From: Terriglobia bacterium
GTDB taxonomy: Bacteria; Acidobacteriota; Terriglobia; Bryobacterales; Bryobacteraceae
Length of the DNA stretch: 64,000 nt
Direction: 5' to 3'
Assembly: GCA_020073145.1 (NCBI GenBank)
Contig: JAIQFS010000024.1
Location: 1 to 64,000, forward strand
Of this stretch, positions 1-8,885 are shown piece by piece (position 1 is the first letter of the stretch; every line of letters starts with the position of its first letter). The notes below the pieces were generated by a model. That model saw only the letters and a program-made list of their open reading frames with translations. It searched no databases and was not told where the DNA came from. Made by a program: the position numbers and the translations under genes.

Positions 1-242
1 CGGCCAGATTCACAGACGGGCTCGAAGCACCAGATCGAAGCCGCCTTGAAGTGCCCCCGGCGGAGGCTATCTTCTCTCGAATCGCGCCCGTTTTCATCCC
101 TCGTTGTGGCGAAAGCGTAGCGCCGCCGTGGGGGAGTCACGCCACTTCGCGATTTTCTATCTGCAACATTCCTCAGCCGCTTACCCCGTCCGCCAGGCTG
201 GCTCCCGCTTGCCCGTAGGTTACTCTTTGTCTGGGTAATGTT

Positions 243-854
243 ATGGCCACACCATCGCAATTCCTAGCCGACCGGCGCAATGCGCCCCCTTCCACCGGCC
301 CCCGCTCCGTCGAGGGCAAGGCCGTCTCGCCCTTCAATGCCCTGAAAACGGGCATTCAAGCCAAGTCCCTGGTCATCCCCGGCGAAGTCTTCGCCGAACT
401 CCAGCAACTGGCTGACGATTACCACCTCCAGTTCCAGCCCTCCAACCCGCTGGAACGCTTCCTCGTCGATTCGCTCGTCACCGCTGAGTGGCAGCTTCGC
501 CGCTACCGCACTCTCGAAGCCCGGCTCTGGGAGCGGTCGCTGGCGTCGGACGTCGCCGGACTCGGCGAAGCCTACCAACGCAATCTGCAAATCTTCACCC
601 GGCTGCACCGCCGCCTCGAAGCCGTCGAGCGTTCCTACCACCGTACCCTTCACGAGCTAAAGCTCCTCCAAACAGCCGCCCACAGCTCCCGTCCGGCACC
701 TAGCCCGCGACCTGTAGCCCCGGCTCCGGCCCCTGCCCCCCAACCCCTGGCCCCTGCTCCAGCCCCCGAATTGGCTTCGTTCAGACCCGTTGGGCAGCCA
801 ACCTCTGCAGCCCCGGCGGTTCCCCGGGAAGAGAACAAAGCTCTCCGTCTTTGA
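243..854 (+). CDS. Hypothetical protein with N-terminal STGP...EGK motif
   Basis: This 203-residue protein has no known function. Its N-terminus carries the pattern RRNAPPSTGPRSVEGKAV followed by FNALKTG, which resembles a family of small proteins found in many copies in Acidobacteria and Planctomycetes genomes (remembered family knowledge). The middle, about residues 45-145, is charged and probably alpha-helical (repeated R/E/L-rich stretches). The C-terminal 60 residues are almost all Pro and Ala (PAPAPAP-type runs), so likely disordered. No signal peptide or membrane segment is seen. Its stop codon overlaps the start of a truncated MFS transporter, so the gene may sit at a recombination junction. 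Family call is moderate; function unknown. Confidence 0.6.
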   Translation: MATPSQFLADRRNAPPSTGPRSVEGKAVSPFNALKTGIQAKSLVIPGEVFAELQQLADDYHLQFQPSNPLERFLVDSLVTAEWQLRRYRTLEARLWERSLASDVAGLGEAYQRNLQIFTRLHRRLEAVERSYHRTLHELKLLQTAAHSSRPAPSPRPVAPAPAPAPQPLAPAPAPELASFRPVGQPTSAAPAVPREENKALRL

Positions 855-1132
855 TCGTGGCCATCACCCAGACCCTGGCCGGCCCCCGCGCCGGCGGAAA
901 ATGGACCAGCGTGCAAAATGGATTCGGCAACCTCGCGGGCGTGGCCGGACCGTGGCTCACCGGCTGGGTGGTGCAGCAGACCGACCGGTTCTACCTGGCC
1001 TTTCTGGTGGCCGCCGCCATCGCGCTCACCGGCGCGGCCGTGTTCGTGTTCGGCATCGGACCCATCGAGCAGGTTGAAATCAAAGCCCGAACCGCCGATC
1101 TAAAGGCTTCTGCCCTCGCCGCCGATCACTAA
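851..1132 (+). pseudogene. C-terminal remnant of an MFS transporter
   Basis: About 93 codons match the last part of an anion:cation-symporter type MFS permease: LAGPRAGGKWTSVQNGFGN, then GVAGPWLTGWVVQQTDRFYLAF, followed by one last hydrophobic helix and a hydrophilic tail. The first ten or so transmembrane helices are missing. The open frame begins inside the stop codon region of the preceding STGP-type gene, with only a TTG available as a start. I read this as a broken gene whose 5' part was removed or displaced. An intact MFS gene of similar class lies at 4308-5564 on the other strand. Confidence 0.72.
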
Positions 1133-1184
1133 CGGGAAGCCCCCGGGGCCGGCCACCGGGGCGGAATCCGGTGAAGCCTTCCCC

Positions 1185-3902
1185 ATGGGAATCGAGGAAA
1201 CGCCAACACGACGGGAGAAGCAACTCCGCGCCCTGCTGGAGGCCACCAGCGACTGGGTCTGGGAGATGGACGCCAATGCCCGGTATACGTACGCCAGTTC
1301 CCTGGTCCGCAATCATCTGGGCTGGAGCGCCGAGGAGATCCTCGGCTGGCACCCCCTGGATTTTGTGGCCCCCGAAGAGCGGCAGCGGGTGGGTGCCTTA
1401 GTCGCAAGCCTTTTGGCTTCCCGGCAGCCTTTTTCCGGACTCGAAGTCAGTTGCCTCACCAAAGATCGGGCCAAGGCCGTTCTCGAAATCGGAGGACATC
1501 CGATTTTCGACAGCGCGGGCAACTTCGCCGGGTACCACGGAACCGGCCGCAACATCACCCGGCGCAGGCAAACGGAGGAAACCCTTAGGCAAAGTGAGGC
1601 AAAGTACCGGTCGTTGCTGGCAAATATCCCCGACGCCGTCTGGACCATTGACGCCGAGTTCCGGTTCGTCTTCATCAGCCCCAACATCGAAAGGATCAGC
1701 GGGTTCACCCTGGACGAAATCAAGCAACGCGGCGTGGGCATCTTCCTCGATTGCCTCCACCCCGATGATGTCGCGAGGGTGCGGGGAGCCTTTGAAGCCT
1801 TGTTTGCCCGCGGCGAGCCCTATGACGTCCAGTGCCGTGTGCGCCAGAAGAACGGGGATTGGATCTGGGTCCACGACCGCGCTATCTCCACGTATGAGAA
1901 AGACGGCATGCGCTATGCCGATGGCCTGCTGTCGGACATCACCGGCCGCAGACACGCCGAGGAGGCCCTGCGCCAGACCGAAGAGCAGTACCGTCTCCTG
2001 TTCGAAGGCATCGGCGATGCCGTCTTTGTGACCTCGTTTGGAGAAGACTCGTCGCCTGGCGTATTTCTGCAAGTCAACGACGCCGCCTGCGAACGCCTCG
2101 GCTATTCCCGGGAAGAATTGTCGCGGCTGTCTCCCCGCGAAATCGACGACCCCGAGGCCTTTGGCCGCCTGGGCCCAGTTCTGGACCGGCTCTCGACCGA
2201 AAAGCAGGTCCTGTTCGAGACCACGCAAATTGCCAAAGACGGCCGCCGGATCCCGGTCGAAATCCACGCCAGCCTGATCCAGTTCCAAGGCCAGCCGGCG
2301 GTTCTGGCGATCGTCCGCGATCTCTCCGATCGGCGCCGCGCCGAAGAAGTCCTGCGGCAAAGCGAAGAGAAGTACCGCCGGCTGGTGGTGAATATCCCGG
2401 ACGTGGTCTGGACCGTGGACGCATCCGATCGCATCACGTTCATCAGTCCGAATATTGAACAGTTGATCGGGCTCACACCGGAGCAACTCTGCCGGGAGGG
2501 CCCCCGCGCCTGGTTCGAACGCGTCCATCCCGACGACCTCACCCACGTCACAGAGGCCTTTCGATCCCTGTTCCTCGACACTGCGTCGTACAACCTCGAG
2601 CACCGGCTTCGCGGGAAAGACGGCGACTGGCGATGGGTGCAAACACGCTCCATCGGCGCCTACGAACAGGATGGCCTGCGCTGTGTGCTGGGGCTCGTCA
2701 CCGACATCACGGAGCGCCAGCGGGTCGAGCAGGAACTGCGGGCCGCCAAGGAAGCCGCCGAGGCCGCCAATCGCGCCAAGAGCCAATTTCTGGCCAACAT
2801 GAGCCACGAAATCCGCACTCCCATGAACGGCATCCTGGGCATGACCGAAATCGCCCTCGATACCGATCTCACCCCCGAACAGCGCGAGTGTCTCGAGATG
2901 GTCAAGATGTCGGCGGACGCCCTGTTGACCGTGATCAACGACATTCTCGACTTCTCGAAAATCGAGGCCGGCAAACTGGACCTCGAGTCCATCGACTTCA
3001 ACCTGCGCGATGCCTTGGACCAGACCGTCAAAAGCCTGGCCCTGCGCGCTGCCCAGAAGGGGCTGGACCTCAACTGCCGGATCCAGCCCGGTATCCCGGA
3101 ACTGGTGACCGGAGATCCCGGCCGCCTCCGCCAGATTCTGCTCAACCTGGCGACCAACGCCATCAAGTTCACCGAGAAGGGGGCCGTCACCGTCCAGGTG
3201 GAGCGTGAGTCGCAGGACTCCGACGGCGTCTGGCTTCGCTTTAGTGTGGTGGACACCGGGATCGGCATCCCGGCCGACAAACAGACCGCCATCTTCAGCG
3301 CCTTCTCCCAGGCCGACAGTTCCACCACGCGCCGCTATGGCGGTACCGGCCTGGGACTCACCATCTCCCAGAGACTGGCCGAAATGATGGGGGGCTGCCT
3401 GAGTGTGGAGAGTATCGTGGGACAGGGCAGCACCTTCCATTTCAGGGTGCGCCTGGGGTACGGAACCGCGCCGCCGCCCGGCAGTATGGCGCGGCCCGTG
3501 AATCTGGAAGGTGTCCCCGTGCTGGTGGTAGACGATGACTTCGCCAACCGGCGGATTCTCGGCGAGACGCTGGCCGGCTGGCACATGCAGCCCACCCTGG
3601 CGGACAGCGCCCAATCCGCTCTCCTCTGCCTCGAGCAGGCCGTCGAAGCCGGCCATCCATTCCCGCTCCTGCTGCTGGATGCGCACATGCCGGAGACCGA
3701 TGGGTTCACCCTGGTGGAGCGGATCCGCGACGTCCGGACCTGGCGGGGGGAAGCCTCATGTTGTTTACTTCGGCTGGCCAGCGGGGAGACGCTGCCCGCT
3801 GCCGGAAATTGGGCGTGGCCGCCTATCTCACCAAGCCGGTGGCTCGGTCCGAACTGCTCCACGCCGTGCTGCAAGTTCTGGGCGAGCGATCCGCGGAGGT
3901 AA
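1185..3902 (+). CDS. Multi-PAS hybrid sensor histidine kinase, 5' part (frameshifted)
   Basis: This part encodes a signal-sensing kinase, apparently cytoplasmic since no membrane segment is seen. In order: four PAS/PAC units (about residues 10-130, 135-255, 260-385, 388-510; the second and fourth are very similar), a HisKA dimerisation domain with phospho-acceptor His541 in MSHEIRTPMNG, a HATPase_c domain (about 645-755, with the N and G boxes LNLATNAIKF and GTGLGLTIS), and the start of a receiver domain (phospho-acceptor Asp832 in LLLDAHMPETDG). After about residue 850 the frame leaves the receiver fold and runs to an unrelated stop. The missing rest is found in another frame at 3758-4339. 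A run of six G at 3745-3750 with one G lost explains the break; with it restored the product would be about 1051 residues. Either a real mutation or a sequence error. Confidence 0.9.
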   Translation: MGIEETPTRREKQLRALLEATSDWVWEMDANARYTYASSLVRNHLGWSAEEILGWHPLDFVAPEERQRVGALVASLLASRQPFSGLEVSCLTKDRAKAVLEIGGHPIFDSAGNFAGYHGTGRNITRRRQTEETLRQSEAKYRSLLANIPDAVWTIDAEFRFVFISPNIERISGFTLDEIKQRGVGIFLDCLHPDDVARVRGAFEALFARGEPYDVQCRVRQKNGDWIWVHDRAISTYEKDGMRYADGLLSDITGRRHAEEALRQTEEQYRLLFEGIGDAVFVTSFGEDSSPGVFLQVNDAACERLGYSREELSRLSPREIDDPEAFGRLGPVLDRLSTEKQVLFETTQIAKDGRRIPVEIHASLIQFQGQPAVLAIVRDLSDRRRAEEVLRQSEEKYRRLVVNIPDVVWTVDASDRITFISPNIEQLIGLTPEQLCREGPRAWFERVHPDDLTHVTEAFRSLFLDTASYNLEHRLRGKDGDWRWVQTRSIGAYEQDGLRCVLGLVTDITERQRVEQELRAAKEAAEAANRAKSQFLANMSHEIRTPMNGILGMTEIALDTDLTPEQRECLEMVKMSADALLTVINDILDFSKIEAGKLDLESIDFNLRDALDQTVKSLALRAAQKGLDLNCRIQPGIPELVTGDPGRLRQILLNLATNAIKFTEKGAVTVQVERESQDSDGVWLRFSVVDTGIGIPADKQTAIFSAFSQADSSTTRRYGGTGLGLTISQRLAEMMGGCLSVESIVGQGSTFHFRVRLGYGTAPPPGSMARPVNLEGVPVLVVDDDFANRRILGETLAGWHMQPTLADSAQSALLCLEQAVEAGHPFPLLLLDAHMPETDGFTLVERIRDVRTWRGEASCCLLRLASGETLPAAGNWAWPPISPSRWLGPNCSTPCCKFWASDPRR

Positions 3903-4339
3903 ACCCCTCGGCCCTGGTCACGCGTCACTCGCTGCGCGCAGCGCGCCGGCCCGTGGACATCCTGTTGGCGGAGGACAACCAGGTGAACCAGGCGCTGGCG
4001 GTCCGTTTGCTCGAGAAGCACGGCTACCGCGTGCAGGTGGCGGGCAATGGGATTGACGCCGTGACGAAATTCGAAGCCGGCCGATTTGACGCCGTCCTGA
4101 TGGACGTGCAGATGCCGGAGATGGATGGCTTTGAGGCCACGGCGGCCATTCGCAAGATCGAGAAGGCCCGGGGCGGCCATATTCCAGTGATCGCCATGAC
4201 GGCGCACGCCATGAAGGGCGACCGGGACCGCTGCCTGGCCGCCGGCATGGACGGCTACGTGGCCAAACCCATCCACGCTGCCGAGCTCTTCCAGGCGATC
4301 GGCGCCCTCATTCGGCCTTCTGCGCCTCCGGGTGAATGA
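3758..4339 (+). CDS. Receiver-domain tail of the hybrid histidine kinase
   Basis: The first 40 residues (TSAGQRGDAARCRKLG, then YLTKPV with the conserved receiver Lys) are the end of the receiver domain started in the preceding frame. A linker and a complete second receiver domain follow (about residues 65-185): acidic pair in ILLAEDN, phospho-acceptor Asp in VLMDVQMPEMDG, MTAHA and the Lys of YVAKPI. As a free protein it would be a one-and-a-half receiver fragment, so I think it is the 3' end of the kinase gene rather than a separate gene. The 3' end overlaps the convergent MFS gene by 32 bases. Confidence 0.85.
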   Translation: MLFTSAGQRGDAARCRKLGVAAYLTKPVARSELLHAVLQVLGERSAEVNPSALVTRHSLRAARRPVDILLAEDNQVNQALAVRLLEKHGYRVQVAGNGIDAVTKFEAGRFDAVLMDVQMPEMDGFEATAAIRKIEKARGGHIPVIAMTAHAMKGDRDRCLAAGMDGYVAKPIHAAELFQAIGALIRPSAPPGE

Positions 4340-5564
4340 ACAGCCAGCACAGAAAAGCCATCAGGTACAGGCCCGACAGCACGTGCAATGGCAGGTTCCA
4401 GCTGCCGAACCGGCCCACCAGGAACGCCAGCACGATGGGGCTGAGGATGCCGCCCACTTGTCCGCTCGAATTCATGACCGCGCTCACCACGGCGGCGTTT
4501 CGTCCCCCCAGTCCGACGGCCGTGGCCCAACTGGCAGCCAGCGTGAACATCGACAACGCTCCGGCCACGGCAATGAGCACCCCCGCGATCCGCGCATTCG
4601 GAGTGAGCGTGCCGGCCAGCATCAGGGCCGCCGCCAGCAGATAGGCGCCCGCTCCCACTCCGGCATAGGCGATGCGGAGGCCGAAGCGGCGCGAAAGAGC
4701 GTCGCCAGTCATGCCGCCGGTCACATCGGCGATGGCGCTGAGCAGCAGAGGAAGCCCGGAGAACAGCGCCAGTTCCGCCGTGCGCAGGCCGCGCGCCTCG
4801 GTCAGATACGTCGGCAGCCAGGTGATGAAGAAGTAGAAACCGTAGGTGTTGGCGAAATACTGCAGACACAAGGGCAGCAGGCTGCGCGTGGCCCAGACTT
4901 CCCGCCAGGCTTCGTGACGGCCATGCTCCACCGGCAACCCGCGCTCGCGCTCGATCAGATCGCGTTCGGCGGGGCTGACCGCGGCGTGCTCGCGCGGCTC
5001 GTCGCGAAACCACAGATACCAGAGCGCGGCCCACGCCAGCCCCAGGAATCCCAGCAGCACGAACACCCCGCGCCAGGGAACAAGCGTCGCCATCCATGCC
5101 ACCAGCCCGGGCGTGAGCCCTCCGGCCAAATGCGCTCCGGCGAAAAAGACGCCCTGCACGCGGCCGCGCTCGCGAACCGGGATCCAGCGGGAGAAGACCC
5201 GCGCCGCGCACGGCCACGCGCCGGCTTCGCCGCATCCAAACAGGAATCGCACCGACAACAGCGTGGGATAGCTGAACGCCGCGGCGGTGAGCATGGTGAA
5301 GCCCGACCACCACACCACGATGCGCGCCAGCACGCGCCGGCAGCCGATGCGGTCGGCCCACCAGGCCGTGGGGATCTCGAACAGCGCATACGCCAGCGTG
5401 AAAGCGCTGAAGACGTAGCTCATCTGGATCTGCGTCAGCCGCAGATCGCGCATGATCGAGGGCGCCAGGACGGAAATCGAAACCCGGTCGAGGTAGGTCA
5501 CTCCCGCCATGGCCACCGCGCCCGCAACCACCAGGTAGCGTGCGCGCCCCGGGGCTAGCGGCAC
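4308..5564 (-). CDS. MFS transporter, anion:cation symporter type
   Basis: A 418-residue inner-membrane permease with about 12 hydrophobic helices. Features of the hexuronate/glucarate-like (ACS) branch of the major facilitator superfamily are visible: an early YLDRVSISVLAP helix, WWADRIGCRRVL as motif A between helices 2 and 3, FGCGEAGAWP in helix 4, and VMNSSGQVGGILSP in helix 10 to 11. The substrate is probably an organic anion such as a sugar acid, but cannot be fixed from the sequence. It stands alone on the minus strand, convergent with the histidine kinase. Confidence 0.88.
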   Translation of the reverse strand: MPLAPGRARYLVVAGAVAMAGVTYLDRVSISVLAPSIMRDLRLTQIQMSYVFSAFTLAYALFEIPTAWWADRIGCRRVLARIVVWWSGFTMLTAAAFSYPTLLSVRFLFGCGEAGAWPCAARVFSRWIPVRERGRVQGVFFAGAHLAGGLTPGLVAWMATLVPWRGVFVLLGFLGLAWAALWYLWFRDEPREHAAVSPAERDLIERERGLPVEHGRHEAWREVWATRSLLPLCLQYFANTYGFYFFITWLPTYLTEARGLRTAELALFSGLPLLLSAIADVTGGMTGDALSRRFGLRIAYAGVGAGAYLLAAALMLAGTLTPNARIAGVLIAVAGALSMFTLAASWATAVGLGGRNAAVVSAVMNSSGQVGGILSPIVLAFLVGRFGSWNLPLHVLSGLYLMAFLCWLFIHPEAQKAE

Positions 5565-5630
5565 CAGCGGCCTTGCGGGTCCGGGATCATGGACGAATTC
5601 TATAAGAGGCCAGCCGCTCGGAGCAAGGCA

Positions 5631-7109
5631 TCACTCCGGGATCTCGAAGACCACCGCGTCCACGTCGGCAAATGGACCCAGCCGCCGCTGTCGCCATCCC
5701 GCGAATTCCGGACGGCGCGCGAACCAATCGCGCCAGAAATGGACTTGCGGCTCCCATCCATAGATCACAAAGCGGCGCGGCTGCGAGAGCGGCCCCCGGA
5801 CCAGCGACATCGCCCACGTGTCGGCTTCGGGGGAGTTCGCGAAGGGAAAGAGATAGGTGGGCCCCTGCACGGGATACACGCCCAGATGGGCGTAGAGGAA
5901 TCCAGGTAAGGGATAGTTGGGCCGCCAGGCAGGCGGACGGGCCTCGATGAACGGGCTGGGGCAGAGCACCGGGATGGCGCCTGCGGTCTCGAGGCGGTTG
6001 ACGGCGAGGGCCGCCGCGCGCCAATCCGAATTGTGATGCCGCGGCCAGAGTTCGCGCCAGGGCGCCACCCACAGCAAGACTCCGATTGCCAACAGCGTTG
6101 CGGCTGGTCTCCACTGTTTGGACGGAAGGAGTGGTGCGGCAGCCGCGGTGGCCGCCATCGCCGCGCCCGGCAGCGCCAGTTGCAGGTACCGCGGCACGAA
6201 CACCGCGTCGCCGGTCACCCAGGAGAATGCATAGAGCAGGACCGGCTGGCACAGCCACCACGCGCCGATGAGGACGAGGGCCGGAGCCGACGGCGCGGCG
6301 CCATCCGGCCGCCCCCGGTGAACACGGCCCAGCAGCCACGCGCCCACTGCGCAGGCCGCGAGCAGCGGCAGCTCCAGCGAGCGAACGAATTGCATGGGTG
6401 ACGGCAACGGCGCAATCACGTGCGCGCGGGCATCGCGCAGCAACGAGAGCGTCTCCGCGAGGACCGGCAGCAGCGCGCAAGCCAACAATCCAAAGACCAG
6501 CGCCGCGTGTCGCCAAGTCACCGGAGTCTTGCCGCGCGCCACCCGCGCCGCCGCATACACCGCAAACACCAGCCATGACGGCCAGAACAGCAGGTGGATG
6601 TAGAGCACCAGCGCGGCACAGACGGCGAACCCCAGCGCGGCAAGCCGCTCCCCGGAATCCAGCCACCGTGTCAGGAGCAGCAGGCCGGCTGCGAACACGC
6701 ACATACCCAGCGCGTACGGGCGGGCGTTGGCCGCCTGGTAGTTGAGCCCGGGAAGCGCCAGGCACGCGAACACCGCGAACCACCCCGACTGCGGATGGAT
6801 CAGCCGCGTTGAGAGCCGGGCTACCAAAATCAGCATCCCGGCCATCGCCAGCACCGATAGCAGACGGAGCGCGATTTCCGAGAATCCGAACAGCGACCCG
6901 ATCAGACCGACGATCGGGTAATACCAAGAACGCCAAGCCTCGGGCGCCGCATCGGCCAGCGAGGGGTGATGGGCGCCGTGCTGCGCGACGAACACGGTCG
7001 CGGTCTCATCGAGCCAGAAGCTCGAAGGCAGCGGCATCAGCCAGAGCCGGATCAGGCACAGGGCCAGTAAGGACGGCAACAGCCAGCCGCCGGCTCGGGG
7101 CAACCGCAT
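5631..7109 (-). CDS. Membrane glycosyltransferase, GT39/ArnT-like
   Basis: A 492-residue polytopic membrane protein. The first luminal loop holds FWLDETATVF, the acidic motif typical of GT-C fold glycosyltransferases (GT39/GT83, PMT and ArnT-like), in which an Asp/Glu acts in transfer from a polyprenyl-phosphate sugar. About ten hydrophobic helices follow, then a soluble C-terminal region of about 150 residues (from about 345) that ends in FADVDAVVFEIPE. It probably adds sugars to lipid or protein on the outer face of the inner membrane. The start codon directly follows the stop of the lipoprotein gene, so the two are co-transcribed. Confidence 0.72.
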   Translation of the reverse strand: MRLPRAGGWLLPSLLALCLIRLWLMPLPSSFWLDETATVFVAQHGAHHPSLADAAPEAWRSWYYPIVGLIGSLFGFSEIALRLLSVLAMAGMLILVARLSTRLIHPQSGWFAVFACLALPGLNYQAANARPYALGMCVFAAGLLLLTRWLDSGERLAALGFAVCAALVLYIHLLFWPSWLVFAVYAAARVARGKTPVTWRHAALVFGLLACALLPVLAETLSLLRDARAHVIAPLPSPMQFVRSLELPLLAACAVGAWLLGRVHRGRPDGAAPSAPALVLIGAWWLCQPVLLYAFSWVTGDAVFVPRYLQLALPGAAMAATAAAAPLLPSKQWRPAATLLAIGVLLWVAPWRELWPRHHNSDWRAAALAVNRLETAGAIPVLCPSPFIEARPPAWRPNYPLPGFLYAHLGVYPVQGPTYLFPFANSPEADTWAMSLVRGPLSQPRRFVIYGWEPQVHFWRDWFARRPEFAGWRQRRLGPFADVDAVVFEIPE

Positions 7110-7751
7110 CTATTTCGCTTTGACCACCGTGCCGGTCGTCGCGCTCACGAAAATCGCATAGCCCGACTGTTTATCGCCCCACTGGATGTACCACACCGGC
7201 GTCGGAAAGCGGGACGCATTGCCCAGAGTGAACGCGACTCGTTTGCCGGGGTGCTTCTTTACCCACGACTCGGCTTGGGCGAACGCGGTCTGATAGGCCG
7301 CGTCGGAATCGATCGACCACTCCATGCTCTGGAAGGGCCGGCTCGCCGCGGTGGGGCCGCTCCAGGCTTGTCCGCCTTCGTCGTCCACTCCCTTGTGAAT
7401 GGCCGCTCCGGAATCGACCACGGAGTAGGTGTAGGTCCGCGCCTCGCCCCGGCTGGGCGACACAAAGACTCCGGTCCACATCCCGAACTTGCCGCCCTCG
7501 CTCGGGATGCCGGGAAGCTCTTTGCTGGCCATGCTGAGCAGCGCGAAATCCGGCGCCCACGCGCGGGCCGGTTTGTACATTTCGTAGAAAGCGGTTTTGG
7601 CCGGGACGGGTCCCGCCGGTGAGGGAGGCTCCTTCGGAGCAGCCTCCGTTTTGGTTTTGATTTCGGTAGCGGAGGTTTTGGGGGCTTCTGAACAAGCTGC
7701 CAGAAGCAGAACCGCCATCGCCGCGGTAGCCGTTGCGAGCAATTTACGCAT
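7110..7751 (-). CDS. Predicted lipoprotein of unknown function
   Basis: A 213-residue exported protein. The N-terminus MRKLLATATAAMAVLLLAAC is a lipoprotein signal with lipobox LAAC, so the mature protein should start with a lipidated Cys. A Lys/Glu/Pro-rich linker follows, then a globular region whose end (KQSGYAIFVSATTGTVVKAK) resembles a PepSY-like strand-turn, a weak impression. I chose the second ATG because a GGAG lies nine bases ahead of it; the upstream ATG at 7766 has no properly spaced site. The gene abuts the glycosyltransferase gene (TAG followed at once by ATG), which suggests a shared operon. Confidence 0.75.
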   Translation of the reverse strand: MRKLLATATAAMAVLLLAACSEAPKTSATEIKTKTEAAPKEPPSPAGPVPAKTAFYEMYKPARAWAPDFALLSMASKELPGIPSEGGKFGMWTGVFVSPSRGEARTYTYSVVDSGAAIHKGVDDEGGQAWSGPTAASRPFQSMEWSIDSDAAYQTAFAQAESWVKKHPGKRVAFTLGNASRFPTPVWYIQWGDKQSGYAIFVSATTGTVVKAK

Positions 7752-7838
7752 GACTGACCACTCCATCCCTATAGTAACTGTCTGCGCTCTAGCCTGGCGG
7801 GCTCCGGCCGCAGCCCAGGGGGGATGGCCCTCCGCGAG

Positions 7839-8852
7839 TCAGTTCTCCGTCGGAGCCTTTTCCAGATGGACCACGACGATCATGTCCATGGGCGCTTTGC
7901 GGGCATCCAGCTTGAGGCCGAGTTGCTGCACGGTCGCGAAGATCGAGGAGCCGGAAGGGTCGGAGGCAGCGGCGGCCGGTTGCTGCTGTCCGGGTTGGCC
8001 TCCGCCGGGCGGAGCCATGCCCGGCACCCCCAGGCCGGCAGCCCGCGCCATGGTCAGCAGTTCCTCCATCGCCAGATCGAGCGACACCTGGTAGTTGCCT
8101 TTGAGCTCCGTCATGTCCACTACCGGGCGATCGACGAAGGGCGTCAAGGTATCGGCGAACTGCGCCATGGTCATCTTGGAGATTTCCATATGCATCTGGC
8201 CATTCTGTCCCATCTCCACGCGCATTCTGCCGTTCGGCCCGCCCGAGATGACCGTGCCGTTTCCACTGCGCTGGATGTTCATCTTCTGGTTGCCGGCGCC
8301 AAATGAGAAATCGGTCGAGTTGCCGGGAGGAGGTGGGGGCGGCGGAGCGGCGTTCGTTGGCGGGGCACCGGCGGGAGGCACGGCCGTGGCAGCTTCGTCG
8401 GGCGGGGATTCCTTCAGTTTGGGACCGTTCTTCCCCACCACCAGCGCGTAGATCGAGTGCTCCTTGCTCTCCTTGCGCACCTCCAGCTTGAACCGCTCGG
8501 CCAGGAGCGTCTGCAGCATGGCCGGCACCTGATCGCTGGTGGCGCCCTCGGGCATTTTGGCGAGCACGTCGAACCGTTGCTGCGACATCCAGTCCGGACC
8601 CGTGATCTGGAACGCCTTCACGTTGTAAGCGACGCGGATCAAATCGGCCAGGGACATAAATCCGATATCGACTTGGGAGCCGTCCACCCGCATCCCTATA
8701 TGGATTTTGCCGGCCGCGATCGCGGCCGGGTTGAGCGGCGGGGCCGACTTGATGGAGGCCACGTCGAAAGCGCGCGCCGGCGCCTGCGCGTAGACCGCGC
8801 CTCCAGCAAGCAACCAGCCCACACTGATGATCCGGAAAAGTCGGTTCGTCAT
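7839..8852 (-). CDS. TIGR03435 family protein (Solibacter-type)
   Basis: A 337-residue secreted protein with signal peptide (about 1-23, ending AVYAQ). The core FDVASIKSAPP, then SLADLIRVAYNV, ITGPDWMSQQRFDVLAKMP and MLQTLLAERFKLEVRKESKE is the signature of TIGR03435, a family known mainly from Solibacter and relatives, often in dozens of copies. Function is unknown. A Pro-rich low-complexity stretch lies at about 170-190 and a Gly/Gln/Pro stretch near the C-terminus. It lies 33 bases downstream of a hydrolase-fold gene and may be the last gene of a three-gene operon. It is the best single taxonomic marker in the window. Confidence 0.85.
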   Translation of the reverse strand: MTNRLFRIISVGWLLAGGAVYAQAPARAFDVASIKSAPPLNPAAIAAGKIHIGMRVDGSQVDIGFMSLADLIRVAYNVKAFQITGPDWMSQQRFDVLAKMPEGATSDQVPAMLQTLLAERFKLEVRKESKEHSIYALVVGKNGPKLKESPPDEAATAVPPAGAPPTNAAPPPPPPPGNSTDFSFGAGNQKMNIQRSGNGTVISGGPNGRMRVEMGQNGQMHMEISKMTMAQFADTLTPFVDRPVVDMTELKGNYQVSLDLAMEELLTMARAAGLGVPGMAPPGGGQPGQQQPAAAASDPSGSSIFATVQQLGLKLDARKAPMDMIVVVHLEKAPTEN

Positions 8853-8885
8853 AATCCTCCCGGCCTCTCTCTATCGCATCGCGGC

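Noticed and set aside
1398-3686. A 762-codon open frame on the minus strand opposite the histidine kinase
   Set aside because: It mirrors the kinase codons in GC-rich DNA, has no recognisable domain, and the plus-strand protein is full of family motifs.
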